Source: Bordetella parapertussis
Lineage (GTDB): Bacteria; Pseudomonadota; Gammaproteobacteria; Burkholderiales; Burkholderiaceae_D
Assembly: GCA_945883145.1 (NCBI GenBank)
Contig: CAMCXB010000043.1
Span: forward strand, 1 to 20,313
Reading direction: 5' to 3'
DNA length: 20,313 nucleotides
Both the position numbers and the translations under genes were made by a program. The notes under the pieces were generated by a model. It saw only the letters and a program-made list of their open reading frames with translations, had not been told where the DNA came from and searched no databases. Each line of letters begins with the position of its first letter. Position 1 is the stretch's first letter. Shown piece after piece: positions 16,273 through 20,313 of the stretch.

Positions 16273-17469
16273 ATGAGTAAAGTATTACAAGAAGCTTATA
16301 TCATTGCAGCGACGCGTACACCAGTTGGTAAAGCACCGCGCGGTATGTTTAGGCATGTGCGTCCTGATGACTTATTAGTGCATGTACTTAAAGCTTCGCT
16401 TGCACAAGTGCCAAATTTAGATCCAACATTAATTGAAGATGCGATTGTGGGATGTGCATTTCCAGAAGCAGAGCAAGGATTGAATCTTGCGCGTATGGCA
16501 GTGTTATTAGCAGGGCTACCAAAATCAGTAGGTGGTGTAACGGTGAATCGTTACTGTGCCTCTGGTATTACAGCTGTTGCGATGGCAGCAGATCGTATAC
16601 GTACCGGTGAAGCGGATGTCATGATTGCTGCAGGTGTGGAATCGATGTCAGTTGTTCCTATGATGGGTTATCACCCTTCATTAAACATGGGTGTGTTTAA
16701 AGATGAAAATATAGGCATGGCCTATGGCATGGGATTGACAGCAGAAAAAGTAGCGCAGCAATGGAAAGTAACACGTGAAGCACAAGATGAATTTGCATTG
16801 GAATCACATCGTCGCGCTATCGCTGCTCAACAAGCAGATGACTATGCGGCAGAGATTACACCAATAGAAATCATAGAAAGATTTCCTAATTTAAGTACGG
16901 GGCAAATAGATATTAAGACACGCTTAGTTAAAGATGATGAAGGTGCACGTGCTGATACCAATCTTGAAGCCTTAGGTAAATTAAAACCTGTATTCGCAGC
17001 CAAAGGTAGTGTCACTGCAGGGAATAGTTCACAAACATCGGATGGCGCAGGCGCATTAATTTTAGTCAGTGAAAAAATTCTTAAGCAACATAACCTCACA
17101 CCATTAGCACGCTTTGTTTCATTTGCTGTCAAAGGTGTGCCACCAGAAATTATGGGTATAGGTCCTAAAGAAGCGATACCTGCTGCATTACGCAATGCGG
17201 GTTTAACGCTAGATCAAATCGATTGGATAGAGTTGAATGAAGCGTTTGCTGCACAAGCACTCGCAGTGCGTCAAGAATTAGGGCTTGATCCTGCTAAAAC
17301 TAATCCACTCGGTGGTGCGATTGCATTAGGTCATCCATTAGGTGCGACAGGTGCGATTCGAGCAGCAACCGTGATACATGGACTACGCAGACGTAATTTG
17401 AAATACGGCATGGTTACCATGTGTGTAGGTACAGGTATGGGTGCCGCAGGTATTTTTGAGCGCGTCTAG
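16273..17469 (+). CDS. Acetyl-CoA acyltransferase (thiolase, FadA-like)
   Basis: This 398-residue thiolase cleaves 3-ketoacyl-CoA with CoA to release acetyl-CoA, the final step of beta-oxidation. All catalytic elements are present: nucleophile Cys95 in NRYCASG, a NEAFAAQ motif, His354 in ALGHPLGATGA and Cys384 in MCVGTGMGA. Start and end match the family: AYIIAATRTPVGK near the N-terminus and GIFERV at the end. I chose ATG 16273 because AGGAG lies nine bases upstream; a TTG at 16267 is too close to that site. It is the last gene of the operon, 40 bases after the fused dehydrogenase/hydratase gene. Operon position favours degradative thiolase I over biosynthetic acetoacetyl-CoA thiolase, although the sequence alone does not fully separate them. 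Confidence 0.93.
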   Translation: MSKVLQEAYIIAATRTPVGKAPRGMFRHVRPDDLLVHVLKASLAQVPNLDPTLIEDAIVGCAFPEAEQGLNLARMAVLLAGLPKSVGGVTVNRYCASGITAVAMAADRIRTGEADVMIAAGVESMSVVPMMGYHPSLNMGVFKDENIGMAYGMGLTAEKVAQQWKVTREAQDEFALESHRRAIAAQQADDYAAEITPIEIIERFPNLSTGQIDIKTRLVKDDEGARADTNLEALGKLKPVFAAKGSVTAGNSSQTSDGAGALILVSEKILKQHNLTPLARFVSFAVKGVPPEIMGIGPKEAIPAALRNAGLTLDQIDWIELNEAFAAQALAVRQELGLDPAKTNPLGGAIALGHPLGATGAIRAATVIHGLRRRNLKYGMVTMCVGTGMGAAGIFERV

Positions 17470-17508
17470 TTTTATTGTTTGATTCAGGTTTGCATGCGAT
17501 GTATGCCC

Positions 17509-17514
17509 TACAAT
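17509..17514 (+). promoter_or_regulatory. Candidate -10 of the RNase P RNA gene
   Basis: TACAAT (five of six) ends nine bases before the first base of the P1 stem at 17523, the right distance for a transcription start there. No good -35 is visible at 16-18 bases; GGTTTG at 17487-17492 is the nearest. The element lies within an 11-bp inverted repeat (17485-17495 with 17513-17523). Confidence 0.45.
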
Positions 17515-17522
17515 GCACACCT

Positions 17523-17843
17523 GAAGCAGACCAGACAGTCGCTGGCTTAAGTGTTAAAGCTTAAGCGGGAGGAAGGTCCGGACTCCATAGAGCAGGGTGA
17601 CGGCTAACGGCCGTCCGCCGTGAGGCGCGGAATAGGGCCACAGAGACGAGCGTATTTAGTTACGGTGAAACGCGGTAACCTCCACTCGGAGCAATTCCAA
17701 ATAGGCACGCATTGAGGCTGCTCGCTGAGCGTGCGGGTAGGAAGCTTGAGCCAGTGAGTAATCACTGGCCTAGAGGAATGACTGTCATAGCAGTCGGGCT
17801 TGCTCGACTTGCCGTAACAGAATCCGGCCTATCGGTCTGCTTC
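17523..17843 (+). ncRNA. rnpB: RNase P RNA, bacterial type A
   Basis: This is the catalytic RNA of RNase P, which trims the 5' leader of pre-tRNAs. The ends pair as P1: GAAGCAGACC (17523-17532) with GGTCTGCTTC (17834-17843). The conserved blocks occur in order: CCAGACAGTCGC, GGAGGAAGGTCCGGACTCC (P4 5' side), CATAGAGCAGGGTG, CCACAGAGACGAG, GGTGAAACGCGGTAACCTCC, CCAAATAGGCA, GGGTAGG (containing the GGU that pairs with tRNA CCA, near 17736-17738), GAGCCAGTGAG, CCTAGAGGAATGACTGTC, and ACAGAATCCGGCCTAT (P4 3' side). P3 is GCTTAAG/CTTAAGC at 17545-17566. At 321 bases it is shorter than the 377 of E. coli, because P13/P14 are absent and P12 is only four pairs. The thiolase gene lies upstream and mraZ downstream. 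Confidence 0.96.
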
Positions 17844-17850
17844 ATTTTTT
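17834..17850 (+). terminator. Probable end of rnpB (P1 3' strand plus T-run)
   Basis: The 3' strand of P1 is followed directly by A and TTTTTT (17845-17850). Because P1 closes the whole RNA this is not a local hairpin, but the T-run marks the likely transcript end. No other stem stands just before it. Confidence 0.45.
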
Positions 17851-18080
17851 CTGTTTTTCATAGGGGTTAGCGTTCACTTCAGTTTTTTACGCAATCCCGT
17901 CTCAATTTTTGAAAACAGTTCTTTGCGCAATAAACACATGTGTATTGCTAAAGTTCAACTTTCAATCCCTTCGGTAAGTCCCTAATTTTCCTCATTTATT
18001 CCCTTTTTAGGCAGCTTCAAGTAGTTGCGCTAAGTCCTTGACTTCATTGAAAAAATCTAGTCGAGCGACCCTGATATTCC
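17851..18080. other. rnpB-mraZ spacer, A+T-rich, with two palindromes and no clear gene
   Basis: I see no convincing gene here. Two adjacent palindromes stand out. GCAATA-AACACATGTG-TATTGC at 17927-17948 is near perfect apart from two extra A's in one arm, and AAAGTT-C-AACTTT at 17950-17962 is perfect. Neither is followed by a T-run. The end of the possible frameshifted minus-strand ORF (18007-18146) extends into this stretch. A 15-codon minus-strand ORF at 17948-17995 is too short to support. Confidence 0.4.
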
Positions 18081-18109
18081 TTGACCACAAATTCGGCTTC
18101 CACTAAAGT
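18081..18109 (+). promoter_or_regulatory. Candidate mraZ (division cluster) promoter
   Basis: TTGACC (18081-18086, five of six) and TAAAGT (18104-18109, four of six) are separated by an ideal 17 bases. Transcription would begin near 18116 and leave a leader of about 100 bases before mraZ. The -10 overlaps the first of the GTG-core repeats at 18105, as expected for MraZ autorepression. Confidence 0.45.
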
Positions 18110-18142
18110 GGGTGGTAGTGTGAAAAAGTGTTTTTTTGTGGG
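18105..18142 (+). promoter_or_regulatory. Four MraZ-box-like repeats at 10-bp spacing
   Basis: GTG cores lie at 18108, 18118, 18128 and 18138, exactly ten bases apart: GTGGG, GTGTG, GTGTT and GTGGG, each separated by five bases. Boxes one and three are preceded by AAA, giving AAAGTGG and AAAGTGT. E. coli MraZ binds TGGGN repeats separated by five bases, and mollicute MraZ binds AAAGTGT-like repeats; this array fits both patterns and lies 74-111 bases upstream of mraZ. Confidence 0.6.
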
Positions 18143-18215
18143 GCATTTTATTTTCTAAAGCCTAACGAAAAACAGCAATTTTTCAGTTATTCGAATAGTT
18201 CAGGGAGACAAAAGG

Positions 18216-18644
18216 GTGTACCAAGGCGCGTCTTCATTAAGCCTAGATGCTAAGGGTCGGATGTCGGTTCCGACTCGGCATCGTGACGCATTGTTGATTC
18301 AATGCGAAGGCCGCGTCACGCTCACCAAACATCCGCATGGATGTTTACTCCTTTTTCCGCGCCCTGTATGGGAATCACATCGTGAACAAATCGCGTCATG
18401 GCCCATGTCGGCGCGTGCATGGCAACGTATTTTTTTAGGTAATGCATCGGATGTGGAATTTGATAGCGCGGGTCGACTTTTGATTGCGCCTGAATTACGT
18501 ACTGCAGTGGGATTAACGCGCGATGTGATGTTACTCGGCATGGGAAGTCATTTTGAGATTTGGGATGCATCGAAACTCGATGACAGTGAGGCGCAGGCGA
18601 TTGCTGAAGGCATGCCTGATGTGTTGAGTAACTTCTCTTTTTAA
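18216..18644 (+). CDS. mraZ: MraZ, transcriptional regulator of the division/cell wall cluster
   Basis: This 142-residue protein is the DNA-binding regulator encoded first in the dcw cluster; it forms ring-like oligomers and represses its own promoter in E. coli. It contains two SpoVT/AbrB-like swapped-hairpin repeats: the first around SLSLDAKGRMSVPTRHRDAL (about 7-26) and the second around VEFDSAGRLLIAPELR (about 79-94). Both carry the family D-x-x-G-R signature (DAKGR, DSAGR). The start is GTG 18216, supported by GGGAG at 18203-18207 eight bases before it and by the conserved MYQGASSLSLD beginning. rsmH follows after ten bases. The repeats at 18105-18142 are its probable binding site. Confidence 0.95.
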   Translation: MYQGASSLSLDAKGRMSVPTRHRDALLIQCEGRVTLTKHPHGCLLLFPRPVWESHREQIASWPMSARAWQRIFLGNASDVEFDSAGRLLIAPELRTAVGLTRDVMLLGMGSHFEIWDASKLDDSEAQAIAEGMPDVLSNFSF

Positions 18645-18654
18645 CGGCACAGCG

Positions 18655-19623
18655 ATGAATCAAATAACGGTGCCTGAATTTACGCACCGCACTGTGCTGC
18701 TGGAGGAAGCGGTTGACGCATTAGCGATAGAAGACCAGCGTCGTGACGGCATTTACGTCGACGGCACATTTGGCCGTGGCGGACATAGTAGAAAAATTTT
18801 GCAACGCTTATCTGAGCGGGGCCGCTTGATTGCTTTCGACAAAGATCCGCAAGCTATCGCTGCAGCAGAAGAGTTGGCGCGTGAAGATGCGCGCTTTGTA
18901 ATTGTGCATGACAGCTTTGCCAGTATGACGAGTGCACTCAATGCACGTGGTGTGCAACAGTTAGATGGCATTGTGATGGATTTGGGATTGTCATCACCAC
19001 AAGTCGATGATGCGACGCGTGGATTTAGTTTTCGGGCTGATGGGCCACTTGATATGCGTATGGATACCACACGCGGTATTTCTGCTGCTGAATGGTTAGC
19101 TACTGCAACACAAGACAACATAGAAAAGGTGATACGCGAATATGGGGAAGAACGGTTTGCTTTTCAGATTGCAAAGGCGCTTATTGCTCGCCGGGCAATC
19201 GAACCAATTTCAGGCACACGACAGCTTGCCACGCTCGTGGCACAGGCCGTCAAGACCAGGGAAAAAGGTAAAGACCCGGCCACCAGGACTTTTCAGGCTA
19301 TACGGATTTTCATCAATCAAGAGCTTGAGGAACTTGAAACAGGTTTGAATGCAGCATACGGGCACTTAGCGCCGTACGGGAGATTGGTGGTGATTAGTTT
19401 TCATTCGCTTGAAGATCGTATCGTCAAGCGGTTCATGGCATCAAAAGCCAGCGTACCGCAGCCTGACCGTCGGCTGCCGATTCGTGCTGTGGATTTACCT
19501 CAGCCCTGTATGGAATTAATCGCGCGACTAAAACCGAATGCAGATGAAATTGCAGCTAATCCGCGTGCACGTTCAGCTGTGATGCGAACTGCACAACGAC
19601 TCCCACAAGTGGGAGCAGCATGA
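18655..19623 (+). CDS. rsmH: 16S rRNA (cytosine-1402-N4)-methyltransferase RsmH
   Basis: This 322-residue SAM-dependent enzyme methylates N4 of C1402 in the 16S rRNA decoding centre. Visible family motifs are HRTVLLEEAVDAL near the start, YVDGTFGRGGHS (about 34-45, SAM motif I), IAFDKDPQAI, DGIVMDLGLSSPQVDD (about 103-118), FSFRADGPLDMRMD, and VISFHSLEDRIVKRFM (about 246-261). The length is usual. ATG 18655 lacks a clear Shine-Dalgarno and lies ten bases after the mraZ stop, which suggests coupling. Its TGA overlaps the ftsL ATG. Near its 3' end the sequence forms a hairpin that covers the ftsL ribosome site. Confidence 0.96.
   Translation: MNQITVPEFTHRTVLLEEAVDALAIEDQRRDGIYVDGTFGRGGHSRKILQRLSERGRLIAFDKDPQAIAAAEELAREDARFVIVHDSFASMTSALNARGVQQLDGIVMDLGLSSPQVDDATRGFSFRADGPLDMRMDTTRGISAAEWLATATQDNIEKVIREYGEERFAFQIAKALIARRAIEPISGTRQLATLVAQAVKTREKGKDPATRTFQAIRIFINQELEELETGLNAAYGHLAPYGRLVVISFHSLEDRIVKRFMASKASVPQPDRRLPIRAVDLPQPCMELIARLKPNADEIAANPRARSAVMRTAQRLPQVGAA
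19600..19615 (+). promoter_or_regulatory. Hairpin covering the ftsL ribosome-binding site
   Basis: CTCCCA (19600-19605) pairs with TGGGAG (19610-19615) across a CAAG loop. The second arm contains GGGAG, the only Shine-Dalgarno for ftsL, and the hairpin lies in the last codons of rsmH. A ribosome finishing rsmH would melt it, which would couple ftsL translation to rsmH. Confidence 0.5.
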
Positions 19624-19895
19624 TGAATCAGCGGCTTATTTTTCCAGTGCTTGCTTTACTTATGCTGTGCGCATTATTACTAGTGAATTCGCAATATCAA
19701 GCACGACGCTTATTCATGGAATTAGAGCGTACCAACATGCGTCAGCAAGCCAATGAAATCGAGTGGGCGCAATTACAACTCGAACAATCTAATTTAGCCA
19801 AGCATGCACGGATTGATGCTATGGCGAAAAGTAGCTTAGCCATGCAGCCTCCATCAGCAAATCGTACGCAGTATTTAACCTTAGGTACGCCATGA
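19620..19895 (+). CDS. ftsL: Cell division protein FtsL
   Basis: This 91-residue bitopic inner-membrane protein of the divisome forms a complex with FtsB and FtsQ. It has a short cytoplasmic start (MMNQR), one membrane helix (about residues 6-24) and a periplasmic coiled coil rich in Leu and Glu (about 30-62, with the LERTNMRQQANEIEWAQLQ stretch), then a short tail. Size and layout match FtsL; sequence conservation in this family is low, so its place between rsmH and ftsI is important support. The start is ATG 19620, overlapping the rsmH stop, or ATG 19623, which has better spacing from GGGAG at 19611-19615. Its TGA overlaps the ftsI ATG. Confidence 0.92.
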   Translation: MMNQRLIFPVLALLMLCALLLVNSQYQARRLFMELERTNMRQQANEIEWAQLQLEQSNLAKHARIDAMAKSSLAMQPPSANRTQYLTLGTP

Positions 19896-20313
19896 CACGT
19901 AGCACGCCATCGAGAACAGCAGCCGGCCGTGGCGTGGCATTTAGCGCCAGTCCGGTATTGGCAGTGAAGCTATCGGCATTACGCTCACGATTAGTTTTAT
20001 TTTTTTTATTTATCGCCTTTGCCGCACTCGCAGCGCGTGCATTTTGGTTGCAAGCGATCTCTAAAGATTTCTTACAAAAAAAAGGTGAGTCTCGTTATGC
20101 ACGTACTTTAGAAGTACCTGCAACACGCGGCAAAATCATGGACAGAAATGGCGAAGTGATGGCAACCTCATTGCCAGTGCGCGCTATTGAAGCTTCACCA
20201 GATGATGTACAAGCAAGTAAAGAACAATTACAAGAGCTTGCGACATTACTCGGCATTGGTTATGCCGATTTAAAAAAGAAACTTGATTCAGATCGTAACT
20301 TTGTTTATCTCAA
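19892..20313 (+). CDS. ftsI: Peptidoglycan transpeptidase FtsI (PBP3), N-terminal part (runs off window)
   Basis: This is the first 140 codons of the septal class B penicillin-binding protein that cross-links peptidoglycan at the division site. The cytoplasmic start is basic and Ser/Ala-rich (about residues 1-33). One membrane helix follows (LVLFFLFIAFAALAARAFWLQ, about 35-55), then the periplasmic non-catalytic domain begins with the class B motif ATRGKIMDRNGEVMATS (about 78-94). The transpeptidase domain with its SxxK serine lies beyond the window end. ATG 19892 overlaps the ftsL stop as ATGA, with a weak TTAGG upstream, indicating coupled translation. Confidence 0.94.
   Translation, partial: MTRSTPSRTAAGRGVAFSASPVLAVKLSALRSRLVLFFLFIAFAALAARAFWLQAISKDFLQKKGESRYARTLEVPATRGKIMDRNGEVMATSLPVRAIEASPDDVQASKEQLQELATLLGIGYADLKKKLDSDRNFVYL

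Larger units (their letters stand above)
18007..18146 (-). pseudogene. Possible small ORF remnant with two single-base frameshifts
   Basis: Read on the minus strand from ATG (18146-18144), the frame is broken. If one A is removed from the run of seven A's (T's at 18131-18137) and one T from the run of six (A's at 18049-18054), a continuous 45-codon ORF results, ending at TAA (18009-18007). The product would contain LPPTLVEAEFVVKEYQGRST and end FNEVKDLAQLLEAA, a plausible strand-plus-amphipathic-helix peptide. I do not recognise the family. It may be a decayed gene, the effect of sequencing errors in homopolymers, or chance. It overlaps the mraZ promoter and box region, which competes as an explanation for the first half. 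No good ribosome site precedes it. Confidence 0.22.

Noticed and set aside
16842..17195. 117-codon ORF on the minus strand inside the thiolase gene
   Set aside because: It lies wholly opposite a conserved thiolase sequence and its translation has no recognisable domain; it is a shadow of the coding strand.
17948..17995. 15-codon minus-strand ORF with a GGGAA-like site before its ATG
   Set aside because: It is too short to tell from chance, and the palindromes in the same stretch explain part of the sequence.
18322..18687. 121-codon minus-strand ORF across mraZ and the rsmH start
   Set aside because: It is antisense to conserved mraZ, has no ribosome site or recognisable domain, and is rich in His, Arg and Gln as shadows here often are.
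18753..19121. 122-codon ORF on the minus strand inside rsmH
   Set aside because: It lies opposite the conserved SAM motifs of RsmH and its Ser/Arg/Pro-rich translation is typical of a shadow frame.
1..20313. CRISPR arrays, tRNAs, insertion sequences, phage or defence genes
   Set aside because: No regular repeat-spacer array, cloverleaf, transposase, integrase, terminal inverted repeat or toxin-antitoxin pair was found on reading both strands.

Overview
The window is a stretch of chromosome from a Gram-negative bacterium, most likely a betaproteobacterium of the order Burkholderiales with a fairly A+T-leaning genome for that group. The evidence is gene order (HIT protein, DUF971, ubiE, ubiJ, ubiB, then fmdB, DUF502, aspS, nudB, endonuclease/phosphatase, cardiolipin synthase), the beta-type layout of the RNase P RNA, and a start of the division cluster (mraZ, rsmH, ftsL, ftsI). 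This is inference from recalled synteny and families; no database was searched. All protein genes called lie on the + strand.

Layout. (1) 1-3719: the end of a HIT protein, a DUF971 protein, and three ubiquinone genes: ubiE (C-methyltransferase), ubiJ (SCP2-like lipid-binding factor) and ubiB (atypical kinase/ATPase). (2) 3720-8215: a sodium:solute symporter with its own promoter-like sequence, then fmdB, a DUF502 membrane protein and aspS, closed by a clear Rho-independent terminator. The AspRS carries the His and Gly associated with non-discriminating enzymes. (3) 8222-11115: nudB (folate-pathway Nudix hydrolase), an endonuclease/exonuclease/phosphatase-fold protein, a ClsB-type cardiolipin synthase and an Hsp15-like S4 RNA-binding protein. 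Most of these starts lack a clear Shine-Dalgarno. (4) 11199-17469: a TetR-family regulator preceded by a 20-bp operator-like dyad, then a beta-oxidation operon: acyl-CoA dehydrogenase, a fused 3-hydroxyacyl-CoA dehydrogenase/enoyl-CoA hydratase with FadN-type domain order, and a thiolase. Together these can carry out one full turn of beta-oxidation. (5) 17523-17850: the RNase P RNA gene with an unusually short P12 hairpin. (6) 17851-18215: a spacer holding palindromes, a possible doubly frameshifted small minus-strand ORF, and an mraZ promoter overlapped by four GTG-core repeats at exact 10-bp spacing, which look like MraZ autoregulatory boxes. (7) 18216-20313: mraZ, rsmH, ftsL and the start of ftsI, with stop/start overlaps at rsmH-ftsL and ftsL-ftsI.

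Most of the window is housekeeping. I see no transposase, CRISPR array, tRNA, phage gene or defence cassette, and no clear undescribed multi-gene system. The points worth a second look are regulatory or structural: the MraZ boxes, the TetR operator, the ftsL hairpin, the reduced RNase P P12, the nudB start next to the aspS terminator, and the small broken ORF upstream of mraZ.
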